Below the pieces are notes generated by a model. It saw nothing but the letters and a program-made list of their open reading frames with translations, searched no databases and had not been told where the DNA came from. From contig NZ_BMWA01000005.1 of assembly GCF_014650995.1 (NCBI RefSeq), positions 95,658 through 159,657 on the forward strand: a stretch of 64,000 bases of DNA. The letters are read 5' to 3'. The stretch is from Streptomyces viridiviolaceus. Lineage in GTDB: Bacteria; Actinomycetota; Actinomycetes; Streptomycetales; Streptomycetaceae. Shown here piece after piece: positions 23,602 through 31,710 of this stretch. The translations under genes were made by a program, and so were the position numbers. Position 1 is the first letter of the stretch. Each line of letters opens with the position of its first letter.

Positions 23602-23685
23602 CCCGGTCGCCCTTCCCCGCCGCCGGGTTCCGGGCCGTGGCGATTCCTCCTGGACAGGGCCGGACGCGTCCGCTGGGATGGAGCG

Positions 23686-24567
23686 GTGACCACCGACACC
23701 GCGACCGACGTCTTCGAAGAACACCGCCCCGTCCTCCTGGGAGTCGCCTACCGCATGCTGGGCCGCCTGGCCGACGCGGAGGACGTGGTCCAGGAGGCAT
23801 GGCTGCGCTGGTCCGGCGCCGACCGGGACGGCGTCCGCGAACCGCGCGGCTACCTGGTGCGCGTCACCACCCGCCTCGCCATCGACCGGCTGCGCCAGAT
23901 CAAGTCGCGCGGCGAGACCTACGTCGGCCCGTGGCTGCCGGAGCCGTACGTCACCGACTTCGGGGACGCCGTCCCGGACACCGCCGAGCGGGCCGTGCTC
24001 GCCGACTCGGTCTCCCTCGCCGTCCTCGTCGTCCTCGAGTCGCTGTCACCGCTGGAGCGCGCGGTGTTCGTCCTCCGGGAGGCGTTCGGCTACCCCTACG
24101 CGGAGATCGCCGCCATGCTCGACCGCACCGAGGCGGCCGTGCGCCAGCTCGCCGGGCGGGCCCGCAAGCACGTCGACGAGCGGCGGCCCCGCTACGACGT
24201 CGACCCCGCCGAGCGCCGCGACCTCACCGAGCGGTTCCTCGCCGCCGCGGCCGACGGCGACCTCGAAGGGCTGATGTCCCTGCTCGCCCCGGACGTCCGG
24301 CTGGTCGGCGACAGCGGCGGCAAGTCCAAGGCCCCGCTGCGCGTCCTGGAGAGCGCCGACAAGGTGGCCCGCTTCCTGGTCGGCGCCGCGCGCAAGGGCA
24401 TCGCGGACCTCACCTACCGCTTCCTGGAGGTCAACGGCGGCCCCGCCCTGCTGGCCCTGTCCGGGGGCAAGCCCGACTCCGTCTTCCAGGTGGACATCGC
24501 CGACGGGCGGATCCAGTCCGTCTACATCGTCCGCAACCCCGACAAGCTGCGGTCCCTGACCGTCTAG
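23686..24567 (+). CDS. sigJ: ECF41 (SigJ-type) sigma factor with SnoaL-like C-terminal domain
   Basis: The protein has 293 residues from the GTG at 23686, chosen because GGGATGGAG lies directly upstream. Region 2 is YRMLGRLADAEDVVQEAWLR and region 4 is LSPLERAVFVLREAFGYPYAEIA. The C-terminal extension is SnoaL-like and carries both ECF41 landmarks: a variant of DGGGK (DSGGK) and NPDKL near the very end (residues 284-288). In this family the extension acts as a built-in activator or inhibitor in place of an anti-sigma factor. The gene is divergent from an alpha/beta hydrolase, its likely target. Confidence 0.9.
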   Translation: MTTDTATDVFEEHRPVLLGVAYRMLGRLADAEDVVQEAWLRWSGADRDGVREPRGYLVRVTTRLAIDRLRQIKSRGETYVGPWLPEPYVTDFGDAVPDTAERAVLADSVSLAVLVVLESLSPLERAVFVLREAFGYPYAEIAAMLDRTEAAVRQLAGRARKHVDERRPRYDVDPAERRDLTERFLAAAADGDLEGLMSLLAPDVRLVGDSGGKSKAPLRVLESADKVARFLVGAARKGIADLTYRFLEVNGGPALLALSGGKPDSVFQVDIADGRIQSVYIVRNPDKLRSLTV

Positions 24568-24634
24568 GTGTATTGACCTGAAGCGCCTGTTCCGCCGGAC
24601 AGGCCCGTGGCCGCGCGAGCGGCCCTCCCCGACC

Positions 24635-24662
24635 GGAGCCCCCGTCCCGTGACGGGGGCTCC
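24635..24662. terminator. 12-bp hairpin after the sigJ-type gene
   Basis: GGAGCCCCCGTC (24635-24646) pairs perfectly with GACGGGGGCTCC (24651-24662) around a CCGT loop, 68 bases after the stop codon at 24567. Confidence 0.75.
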
Positions 24663-24772
24663 GCCGTCGCGTGACGCGAAGACGGCGTCCCGTGTCGCGC
24701 GGACCGCCCCGTGCGAACACCCCGTGAACCCTTCCCGGCACCACGGCAGCGGCGCGCGCAAGCGATCGAGGA

Positions 24773-24807
24773 TTGGTCTTGACCAAGGGTGTGGGCCGTC
24801 CTATGGT
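24773..24807 (+). promoter_or_regulatory. DasR-like operator overlapping a sigma-70 promoter of the GntR gene
   Basis: TTGGTC-TT-GACCAA (24773-24786) is a perfect 6-bp inverted repeat that closely resembles the dre consensus (ACTGGTCTAGACCACT) of the HutC-type regulator DasR. It overlaps TTGACC (24779-24784), which with a 17-base spacer and TATGGT (24802-24807) forms a good HrdB-type promoter. Binding here would block the promoter. The factor could be DasR or the product of the downstream gene. Confidence 0.65.
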
Positions 24808-24883
24808 CGCAGAGAACTGCAACAACCTTTAATAAACAAGGGCGCTAAAAAGCCGCCGGACCACGGCGATTGCGGAGGACAGG

Positions 24884-25645
24884 GTGGGGACCACGCAGCT
24901 CGAATCGGTGCCGGAACCGAAGTACTGGCATCTGAGGACCGTGCTCAGTGAGGCGCTGGACTCGGAGTTCTCGGTGGGTGAGATCCTGCCCAACGAGCGC
25001 GACCTCGCCGCACGCTTCGGTGTCGCCCGTGCCACGCTCCGCCAGGCCCTCGAACAGCTGGAACTGGAGGGCAGGCTGCAGCGCCGTCGTGGCGTCGGTA
25101 CGACCGTCGCACCGCCGCGCGTCGGCGTGGCCGTGGACACGCGGCAGCACGCCTGGCCAGGATCGGCCGGCGACGCCTGGCAGCCGGTCGACTGCGTCCT
25201 GGCGACCCCGCCCGCGGCCGTCGCCGACGCCCTCGGCACCGGCCGGGACGAGCCCGTGCACACCGTCCGCCGCTCCCGCGTGACCCACGGCCAGCCCGTC
25301 GCGGCGGAGCTGCTGTACATCCCGCCGGCGTCCGTACCCGACCTGTCCGCCATCGACGCGCCGTCCGGCGCGGCACGCGCGCGTACCGTGCTGCGCGAGC
25401 TGCAGCGCCTGGAGCTGGAGCGCCAGGAGAGCGCCGTGGAACTGGGCTCGGCCCGCGCCGACGACGCCAAGGAACTGGACCGCCTCCCCGGCGCGCCCGT
25501 CCTGGTGGTCACCACCCGCTACACCGCCGAGGGCCGCACCGCCGCGCTCTCCGCCGCCACCTACCGCGCGGACACCTGCCGTCTGACCTTCGGGGACTCC
25601 GGCGACGTCGAGATCCACCACGGCCCCGAGACCCGCGCCTCCTGA
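24884..25645 (+). CDS. GntR/HutC-family transcriptional regulator
   Basis: The protein has 253 residues from the GTG at 24884 with GCGGAGGAC upstream. The winged helix lies at about residues 10-80 (ILPNERDLAARFGVARATLRQAL, then LQRRRGVGTTVAP). A UTRA effector domain follows (VHTVRRSRVTHGQPVAAELLYIP, then VLVVTTRYTAEGRTAALSAATYRAD). UTRA domains bind sugar phosphates or similar small ligands. A DasR-like palindrome overlaps its own promoter, so autoregulation or control by DasR is likely. Its targets are unknown. The downstream neighbour, a ROK regulator, is convergent. Confidence 0.9.
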   Translation: MGTTQLESVPEPKYWHLRTVLSEALDSEFSVGEILPNERDLAARFGVARATLRQALEQLELEGRLQRRRGVGTTVAPPRVGVAVDTRQHAWPGSAGDAWQPVDCVLATPPAAVADALGTGRDEPVHTVRRSRVTHGQPVAAELLYIPPASVPDLSAIDAPSGAARARTVLRELQRLELERQESAVELGSARADDAKELDRLPGAPVLVVTTRYTAEGRTAALSAATYRADTCRLTFGDSGDVEIHHGPETRAS

Positions 25646-25720
25646 CCTGACCGCGCCCGGGAACGCAGGCAGTGGCGCGGCGGGCCTCCGCCGCGCCCCA
25701 CCCCGGCGACAGCCGGCCGC

Positions 25721-26875
25721 TCAGCGGCGCGCCGTCGTACCCTCCACCGCGAACAACTGCTCCTCCACGTGATCGAGGGCCAGCCGCAGCGCGCCCGTCG
25801 CCACGGCGGCCTCACCGAGGAGCGACAGGGTCACCTTCGGCGGCCGCAGGCAGTAGCGGGCCAACTCCCGCCGCAGCGGCTCCAGTACGCCGTCGAGACC
25901 GGCGGCCCAGCCGCCGACGACGACCAGCTCCGGATCGAGGGCCAGCGCCAGCGCCGCCACGTCGTGCACCAGCCGCTGGATGAAGCGGTCGACGGCCGCA
26001 CGCGCCCGCTGGTCGCCCTCCCGGGCCTCGGCGAAGACCTTGGCGACCGCCTGCTCGTCGAGCGGGTGCAGCGGCTCGTCCGTGGTGGACAGCAGCGTCT
26101 CGGGCGTCACCTCACGGCCCAGCAGATGCAACGCGCCGATCTCACCGGCCGCCCCGCCGTACCCCCGGTGCAGCCGCCCGCCGATCAGCGAACCGGCCCC
26201 CGGGCTCAGCCCGGCCAGCACGAACACCACGTCCTCGGACTCGGTCGCGGCGCCCTTCCAGTGCTCGGCGACCGCCGCCGCGTTCGCGTCGTTCTCCACC
26301 AGCACCGGGCACTTGAAGGAACGGCTCAGCCGCTCGCCCAGGCGCAGCCCCGTCCACTCGGGCAGCGCGGTGCTCAGCCGGACCGTGCCGTCCGCCTCGA
26401 CGATCCCCGGCGTGGCCGCCCCCACCGCGCGCAGCGACCCGCGGGCCACACCGGCCCGGCGCAGCAGCTCGGCGACCGCCGTGCGCAGCCGCTCCAGGCG
26501 CTCGTCCGCCGGAGCGGTCTCGTCGACGTCCTTCGCCTGGGCCCCGATCACCCGGCCGTCCAGGTCGGCGAGGAGCGCGGCCACGCGGTGCGGACCGATC
26601 TCCAGGCCCAGCAGATGCCCCGCCTCCGCCCGGAACCGGAACCGCCGCGCGGGCCGCCCCTGACGCCGGGCCGTGCCCTCGTCGGCCGCCGTCTCGACGA
26701 CGAGACCGGCCTCGATCAAGCCCTCGACGACGCCCTCGACGGTCGGCCGGGACAGCCCCGTCACCCGGGTGACCTCGGTCAGCGTCGCGCAGTCCGTGGA
26801 GCGCAGCGCGTGCAGCACCACCGCGGAATTGATCCTCCGCAGCAGCGAGGGGTCCCCGCCGGTCAGCCGCCCCAA
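25721..26875 (-). CDS. ROK-family transcriptional regulator
   Basis: The protein has 384 residues if it starts at TTG 26875, which is preceded by GGGAGGAC at ideal spacing. A longer frame to 26965 lacks such a site and adds an arginine-rich tail. The HTH is LRSTDCATLTEVTRVTGLSRPTVEGVV. The ROK sugar-kinase fold follows with HLLGLEIGPHRVAALLADL, VENDANAAAVAEHWKG, GGAAGEIGALHLLG and a final LVVVGGWAAG. The zinc-binding CxCGxxGC motif typical of ROK sugar kinases is absent, which points to a regulator without zinc. Ligand and targets are unknown; sugar-responsive repression is typical. Confidence 0.9.
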   Translation of the reverse strand: MGRLTGGDPSLLRRINSAVVLHALRSTDCATLTEVTRVTGLSRPTVEGVVEGLIEAGLVVETAADEGTARRQGRPARRFRFRAEAGHLLGLEIGPHRVAALLADLDGRVIGAQAKDVDETAPADERLERLRTAVAELLRRAGVARGSLRAVGAATPGIVEADGTVRLSTALPEWTGLRLGERLSRSFKCPVLVENDANAAAVAEHWKGAATESEDVVFVLAGLSPGAGSLIGGRLHRGYGGAAGEIGALHLLGREVTPETLLSTTDEPLHPLDEQAVAKVFAEAREGDQRARAAVDRFIQRLVHDVAALALALDPELVVVGGWAAGLDGVLEPLRRELARYCLRPPKVTLSLLGEAAVATGALRLALDHVEEQLFAVEGTTARR

Positions 26876-26983
26876 CGTCCGTCCTCCCAGCTCGTGCGCG
26901 TGTTCGCCGGATCGTACTCGGCCCGCCGCAGCCCGGCGAGCGCCGGGCACCCGCGAGGCCCGCACGGACCGGCCCGCGCCGGA

Positions 26984-27646
26984 TCATCCCGGCGCCACGA
27001 ACCCCGACTCGTACGCCGCGATCACCGCCTGGGTGCGGTCCCGAGCCCCCAGCTTCGCCAGGACCGCGCTCACATGTGACTTCACCGTCTCCGTGCCCAC
27101 GACCAGCCGGGTCGCGATCTCCGCGTTCGACAGTCCGCGCGCCATCAGCCGCAGCACCTCGCCCTCGCGCTCCGTCAGCCGGGCCCGCTCCAGCACGGCA
27201 CGCGCCGCCCGGTTCCCGCCACCGTCGCCGTACGCGGCGGCGAGCTGCCGTACCGAGGCGGGGAACAACAGCGACTCGCCCTCGGCGATCAGCCGCACCG
27301 CGTGCACGATCTCCGCCGGCCGGGCCCGCTTGAGCAGGAACCCGTCGGCTCCCGCGCGCAGCGCCTCGTACACGTACTCGTCGTTCTCGAACGTCGTCAC
27401 CACGAGGATCCGCGGCGGATCGGCCACCGTGCGCAGCAGCGCGCGCGTGGCCTCGATGCCGTCCAGGAGCGGCATCCGTACGTCCATGGCCACGACGTCG
27501 GGCCGCAACTGCCGCACCAGCGGGATGACCGCGGCACCGTCGGCCGCCTCCCCGGCCACCTCGATGTCCGGCTGCGCCTCCAACACGGCCCGCAGACCCG
27601 CGCGTACGAGGGGTTCGTCGTCGACGAGGAGCACTCTGACCGGCAT
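26984..27646 (-). CDS. NarL/LuxR-type response regulator
   Basis: The protein has 220 residues. The receiver domain shows VLLVDDEPLVRAGL, the phosphorylation site VVAMDVRMPLLDG (Asp near 54) and FLLKRARPAEIV. The C-terminal LuxR HTH is LTEREGEVLRLMARGLSNAEIA followed by VGTETVKSHVSAVLAKLG. It lies 14 bases after the histidine kinase, so they form one operon. The pair is divergent from an ABC exporter which it most likely controls, with a palindrome in the shared promoter region. Confidence 0.95.
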   Translation of the reverse strand: MPVRVLLVDDEPLVRAGLRAVLEAQPDIEVAGEAADGAAVIPLVRQLRPDVVAMDVRMPLLDGIEATRALLRTVADPPRILVVTTFENDEYVYEALRAGADGFLLKRARPAEIVHAVRLIAEGESLLFPASVRQLAAAYGDGGGNRAARAVLERARLTEREGEVLRLMARGLSNAEIATRLVVGTETVKSHVSAVLAKLGARDRTQAVIAAYESGFVAPG

Positions 27647-27660
27647 CCGCCCAGCGTAGA

Positions 27661-28815
27661 TCAGCCCATCGGCAACTCGACGCGCACCTGCCAGTCACCG
27701 CCGTCGGGCCCCGTGTGCGCCCGCCCGCCCAGCAGCGCGGCACGCTCGCGTATGCCGCGCAGCCCGCTGCCGCGCCCGCTGCCGCCCCTGCCGTCCGGCA
27801 GCGCATTGCGCACCTCCAGGGTGAGCGCACCGTCCGCCACCTCGACGCGCACCCGAGCCGGCACCGCGCCCGCGTGCCGCAGCACGTTGGTCAGCGCCTC
27901 CTGCAGGATCCGGTAGCCCTCGCGGGAGACCGGACCCGGCAGGGTGTCCAACGGTCCCGTCACCTCGGCCTCCACCTTCGCCCCCGAGGCGCGGGCGGAC
28001 TCCAGCAGCCGGTCGGCGTCCACGAGCGTCGGCCTGCCGCTCACCGGCTGCCCCGACTCCCGCAGGACACCGAGCACCCGCTCCAGGTCCTCCAGGGCGG
28101 CCCGGCCGGTCTCCTCGATCGCCTCCAGGGCACGGTCGGTGAACTCCGGGCTGCCCGCCGCGCGCGCGGCGCCCGCCTGGACGACGGCGACGGTCAGCGC
28201 GTGGCCGATGGAGTCGTGCAGTTCGCGCGCGATGCGGTTGCGTTCCAGGAGCTGTTCGGTGCGTTCCTCGAGGGCCGCGAGGCGTTCGGCCGCGGACGGG
28301 CCCAGCAGCCGGCGCGCCACCGCGGTCGCCAGCTCACCGAGGCCGACCACCACTCCGTACAGCACGACCAGGGGGACCGGCACCAGCAGGGCGTACGACC
28401 AGTGCGGTGGGAGGTCCTTCAGGAAGGGCACATCCTCCGGCATGTGGCCCCCCGCGGCCGAGGCCATGCTGTACGCCAGGATCGGCAGCCAGACCGTGGC
28501 CATCGCCGCCACCGCTCCCAGCGCCAGGCGTATCTGCAGCCACAACACGGTACGCAGCCGGTCCCGCCAGGTGCGGGCAGGCTCGACGGAGATCCCCGGC
28601 TCCGCCTCTCCCGGCGTCAGCAACAGCCGCGCCTGCACACCCTCGCCCACGCGCACGGCCGGGATCAGCCCGACCGGGACCAGCACGAGCGCGAAAACCC
28701 ACGGCATCCCCGGCTGGACGAACATCCACACGCTGAAGGCCGCGTCGGGCACCCACAGGTGCAGAAAGCGTGTGTACGTCGTCCCGCGGAGCAGCGGGCG
28801 CAGGAACCGTGCCAT
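27661..28815 (-). CDS. Sensor histidine kinase (HisKA_3 type)
   Basis: The protein has 384 residues. Hydrophobic segments at about 35-52, 92-115 and 140-165 indicate a short membrane sensor without a large extracellular domain. The dimerisation/phosphoacceptor motif is ARELHDSIGHALTVAVVQAG. The ATPase domain has ILQEALTNVLRHAG and GSGLRGIRERAALLGG. Kinases of this shape next to ABC exporters usually sense cell-envelope stress through the membrane. It is cotranscribed with the response regulator and divergent from the ABC genes. Confidence 0.93.
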   Translation of the reverse strand: MARFLRPLLRGTTYTRFLHLWVPDAAFSVWMFVQPGMPWVFALVLVPVGLIPAVRVGEGVQARLLLTPGEAEPGISVEPARTWRDRLRTVLWLQIRLALGAVAAMATVWLPILAYSMASAAGGHMPEDVPFLKDLPPHWSYALLVPVPLVVLYGVVVGLGELATAVARRLLGPSAAERLAALEERTEQLLERNRIARELHDSIGHALTVAVVQAGAARAAGSPEFTDRALEAIEETGRAALEDLERVLGVLRESGQPVSGRPTLVDADRLLESARASGAKVEAEVTGPLDTLPGPVSREGYRILQEALTNVLRHAGAVPARVRVEVADGALTLEVRNALPDGRGGSGRGSGLRGIRERAALLGGRAHTGPDGGDWQVRVELPMG

Positions 28816-28845
28816 TGCGTCATCGTGTCAGCAGCCGCCGACGAC

Positions 28846-28871
28846 GCGCCTCCCCCGGCCGGGGGAGGCGC
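28846..28871. promoter_or_regulatory. 26-bp perfect palindrome in the kinase/ABC divergent promoter
   Basis: GCGCCTCCCCCGG and its exact complement CCGGGGGAGGCGC form a 26-bp palindrome. The half-site GGGGGAGG recurs at about 28883-28890. The position between a NarL-type two-component operon and an ABC exporter makes it a probable response-regulator binding site, although it could also fold as RNA. Confidence 0.6.
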
Positions 28872-28923
28872 TCTCCACCAGTGGGGGAGGCCCTGACCCG
28901 TCGCGACCGGCGACGCTGCTGCC

Positions 28924-29844
28924 ATGACCAGCATCGACGTCAAGGACCTCACCAAGGAGTACGGCACCCGGCGAGCCGTCGACCACCTCACCTTCACCGT
29001 GCGGCCCGGCCGCGTCACCGGCTTCCTCGGCCCCAACGGCGCCGGGAAGTCCACCACCATGCGGCTGGTGCTCGGCCTCGACCGGCCGACGTCCGGGACC
29101 GCCACGGTCGGCGGACGCGCCTACGCGACGCTCCACGAGCCCCTGCGGCACGTCGGCGCCCTGCTCGACGCGCACGCCGCGCACGGCTCGCGCACCGGTC
29201 GCGACCATCTGCGCGTGCTCGCGGCGAGCAACCGCATCCCCCCGGGCCGGGTCGACGAGGTGCTGGAACTGACGGGCATCGCGTCGGTGGCGCGCCGCCG
29301 GGTGCGGACGTACTCCCTGGGCATGCGCCAGCGGCTGGGCATCGCCGCCGCCCTGCTCGGCGATCCCGCGGTGGTCGTGCTGGACGAGCCGTCCAACGGC
29401 CTCGATCCCGAAGGCATCATCTGGATCCGGGAGTTGCTGCGCCGCCTCGCGGCCGAGGGCCGCACGGTTCTGGTCTCCAGCCACCTGATGAACGAGACCG
29501 CGTCCTTCGCCGACCACCTGGTGGTCCTCGGCCGGGGCCGTCTGCTGGCGGACATGCCGATGCGGGAGTTCATCGACGCGCGCGTGCAGCCGCGCGTCCG
29601 GATCCGCACCTCGGACGCCACCGCTCTCAAGGCCGTCCTCACCCGGCACGGCCATGACGCCGTGGAACACGACGACGGGTACTGGAGCGTGCGCCACGCG
29701 CGCGTGGACGACATCGGCCGCGTCATGTCGGGCGCGGGCGTCCCGATCCTCGAACTGTCCTCGGACGAAGGCACATTGGAACAGGCCTACCTGGACCTGA
29801 CGGCCGCCGAGACCGAGTTCGCCACACCGACCCAGGAGACCTGA
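28924..29844 (+). CDS. ABC exporter ATP-binding protein
   Basis: The protein has 306 residues. It has Walker A GPNGAGKST, the signature region TYSLGMRQRLGIAAALL (a degenerate LSxGQ as usual for the DrrA/CcmA exporter group) and Walker B VVVLDEPSNGLDPEG. The C-terminal extension of about 80 residues is typical for drug or bacteriocin exporters. It precedes its permease by two bases. Control by the divergent two-component system is likely. Confidence 0.95.
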   Translation: MTSIDVKDLTKEYGTRRAVDHLTFTVRPGRVTGFLGPNGAGKSTTMRLVLGLDRPTSGTATVGGRAYATLHEPLRHVGALLDAHAAHGSRTGRDHLRVLAASNRIPPGRVDEVLELTGIASVARRRVRTYSLGMRQRLGIAAALLGDPAVVVLDEPSNGLDPEGIIWIRELLRRLAAEGRTVLVSSHLMNETASFADHLVVLGRGRLLADMPMREFIDARVQPRVRIRTSDATALKAVLTRHGHDAVEHDDGYWSVRHARVDDIGRVMSGAGVPILELSSDEGTLEQAYLDLTAAETEFATPTQET

Positions 29845-29846
29845 CC

Positions 29847-30572
29847 ATGCACTTCACGCCCGTACTCCGCTCGGAGGCGCTGAAGGTCCGCACGCTGCGC
29901 TCGCTGTACGGCACGCTGCTGGCCGTGTTCGCGGTCACCACGGCGTTCTCCGCGCTGGCCGGCGCGTCCGACACGTCCGACCCGGACTTCGACCCGCTGT
30001 TCACGGCCCTGTCCGGCGTCTGGCCCGGCCAGATCGCCGCGATCGCCTTCGGGGCCATGGTCGTGTCGTCCGAGTACCACGGCAACGGAATCCGGCTCTC
30101 GCTGGCCGCCGTTCCGCAGCGCGGGCGGTGGTTCGCGGCGAAGCTCGTGGTCGTCGCCGTACCGGCCCTCGCCGTGGGGCTGCTCACCGCCTGCGCCGCC
30201 GTCGTCGCGGCCCGGGCGGGCCTCGGCGAGGCGGCCGGCGGACTCACCGCCGGTGAGCAGGCGCGCGGCGTCGTGGGCTGCGGGATCTACTTGATGCTGA
30301 TGGCCCTGCTCGCGGCCGGCCTCACCGCCCTGTTCCGCAGCGGCACGGCCACCCTGTCCACGCTCATCCCCTTCATCCTGATCGTCTCCTTCGTCATCGG
30401 CGACGCGGCGGGCGGCATCACCGACTTCCTGCCCGACAAGGCCGGACAAGTGGTGCTGTACGAGACGTACGACGGGCCGCTGGGGCCCTGGACGGGACTG
30501 GCGGTCACCGCGCTGTGGACGACGGCCGCCCTGCTGGCGGGAGTCTGGCGGCTGCGCAGCCGGGACGCCTGA
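29847..30572 (+). CDS. ABC-2 type permease
   Basis: The protein has 241 residues with six predicted membrane segments (for instance AVFAVTTAFSALAGA, IAAIAFGAMVVSS, LVVVAVPALAVGLLTACA, IYLMLMALLAAGLTALF, LIPFILIVSFVIG and LWTTAALLAGVW). The N-terminus FTPVLRSEALKVRTLRS is typical of exporter permeases of this class. It forms a complete exporter with the preceding ATPase. The substrate could be an antibiotic, peptide or lipid. Confidence 0.92.
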   Translation: MHFTPVLRSEALKVRTLRSLYGTLLAVFAVTTAFSALAGASDTSDPDFDPLFTALSGVWPGQIAAIAFGAMVVSSEYHGNGIRLSLAAVPQRGRWFAAKLVVVAVPALAVGLLTACAAVVAARAGLGEAAGGLTAGEQARGVVGCGIYLMLMALLAAGLTALFRSGTATLSTLIPFILIVSFVIGDAAGGITDFLPDKAGQVVLYETYDGPLGPWTGLAVTALWTTAALLAGVWRLRSRDA

Positions 30573-30629
30573 TCCCGCGGGCGGCTGACGCCCCGCCAAT
30601 TGTCAGTGGCGGCCGGTTTACTGGAGCGC

Positions 30630-31070
30630 ATGAACATCGCGCAGCACCTCGCCCTCATCGACGAGCTGTGCTTCCGTCCCTTTCCGGCGGAGCACGGCCC
30701 GTCGGACGGGGGCACAGGGGGACCCGGTCACTTCGTCGTGGTGCTGGAGAGCAGCCACGGCCTGCGCGGCGGCGACCAGGGGGAGCGGGGGGTCACGGTG
30801 GACCAGTACCAGAAGTACCGCGACGCCGTCGGTGAGCGGCTCGCGGCTCGCTGGGGGGAGACCGATCCGTACAACCTGGACACGGTCCTCCTGCGGACCG
30901 AGCGGGAGGAGATACCCCGGCCGTGGGCAGGGCTCAGCGCCCGCGCCCGCGTGGCCTGCCTCTGGGAGGCCGAGGGCACCGGACGCTGGATCGCGGTGGC
31001 CGTCGCCGACCGGGACACGGAGGACGAGATCCAGCTGCTCGCCGTCGTCACGGAGACGGCCCCGCCGTGA
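30630..31070 (+). CDS. Conserved-looking hypothetical protein
   Basis: The protein has 146 residues from the ATG at 30630, chosen over a TTG at 30600 because CTGGAGCGC precedes it. It is soluble, with acidic and aromatic residues spread along its length (DELCFRPFPAEHG, GDQGERGVTVDQYQKYRDA, GETDPYNLDTVLLR, WIAVAVADRDTEDEIQLLAVV). No domain is recognised. It is followed by short tandem repeats starting in its stop codon. Confidence 0.65.
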   Translation: MNIAQHLALIDELCFRPFPAEHGPSDGGTGGPGHFVVVLESSHGLRGGDQGERGVTVDQYQKYRDAVGERLAARWGETDPYNLDTVLLRTEREEIPRPWAGLSARARVACLWEAEGTGRWIAVAVADRDTEDEIQLLAVVTETAPP

Positions 31071-31140
31071 CCGGCCCAGGCCCTGCCACGACCGGCCCAG
31101 GCCCTGCCACGACGGCTCAGGCCCTGCCACGACCGGCCCG
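31069..31140. repeat. 21-bp tandem repeat, about 3.5 copies
   Basis: The unit GACCGGCCCAGGCCCTGCCAC starts at 31069 and 31090, then a 20-base variant at 31111, then a partial copy at 31131. The first copy overlaps the stop codon of the preceding gene. The unit length suggests replication slippage rather than an operator array. Confidence 0.85.
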
Positions 31141-31164
31141 CGTGACCTCCCCGACCAGGACGGC

Positions 31165-31710
31165 TCACGCCTCCGCCGCGGCGCGCAGTCGCGCGAACTC
31201 CTCCGCCATCGTCTGTGCCGTCCAGTGCGCGTTCAGCCCGCTGGGGTTGGGCAGCACCCACACACGCGTGTCCCCGATGCTCCGCGGCTGCGGGCCCACC
31301 TGGGCCTTGCGGTCGTCGAAGGCCGCCCGGTACGCGGTGACGCCGACCACGGCCAGCCAGCGGGGCCGCAGCCGCGCCACCTTCAGCGCCAGCTGCCGGC
31401 CGCCCTCCCGGTACTCCTCGGCGGTCAGTTCGTCCGCCCGCGCGCTGGCCCGGGCGACGACGTTCGTGATGCCGAGCCCGTACGACAGGAGCTCCTGCTG
31501 CTCCGACGGCTTCAGCAGCCGCGGAGTGAAACCGGACAGGTGCAGCACCGGCCAGAACCGGTTGCCCGGCCGCGCGAAGTGGTGACCCGTCGCGGCCGTC
31601 ATCAGACCCGGGTTGATGCCGCAGAACAGCACGCGGAGGCCGTCCGCGACGACGTCCGGTACGAGACGGTCGCGGGCGGCCTCCAGTTCCGCCGGTGTGA
31701 AGCGGGTCAG
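31165..31710 (-). CDS. G/U mismatch-specific (Mug-type) DNA glycosylase
   Basis: The protein has about 181 residues. The active-site motif is FCGINPGLMTA (GINPG), with ARPGNRFWPVLHLSGF and a second motif VLPNPSGLNAHW, as in Mug/TDG enzymes that remove uracil or thymine from mismatches. No ATG, GTG or TTG is available at the expected N-terminus (LTRFTPAELEAARDRL). A CTG at 31710 overlaps the purB stop codon (CTGA) and has GGGAG seven bases upstream, so a CTG start with translational coupling is proposed. A GTG inside purB is the alternative. Confidence 0.88.
   Translation of the reverse strand: MTRFTPAELEAARDRLVPDVVADGLRVLFCGINPGLMTAATGHHFARPGNRFWPVLHLSGFTPRLLKPSEQQELLSYGLGITNVVARASARADELTAEEYREGGRQLALKVARLRPRWLAVVGVTAYRAAFDDRKAQVGPQPRSIGDTRVWVLPNPSGLNAHWTAQTMAEEFARLRAAAEA

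Larger units (their letters stand above)
24568..24883. other. 316-base spacer: terminator, operator and promoter
   Basis: The spacer holds the hairpin at 24635-24662 that ends the sigma transcript, then a stretch with no recognisable signal, then the operator and promoter of the GntR-type regulator (24773-24807). An AT-rich run (CAACAACCTTTAATAAACAA) at about 24821-24840 forms part of its leader. Confidence 0.6.

Noticed and set aside
31069..31140. CRISPR-like repeat array
   Set aside because: The repeats are directly tandem without unique spacers, and no cas gene is present.
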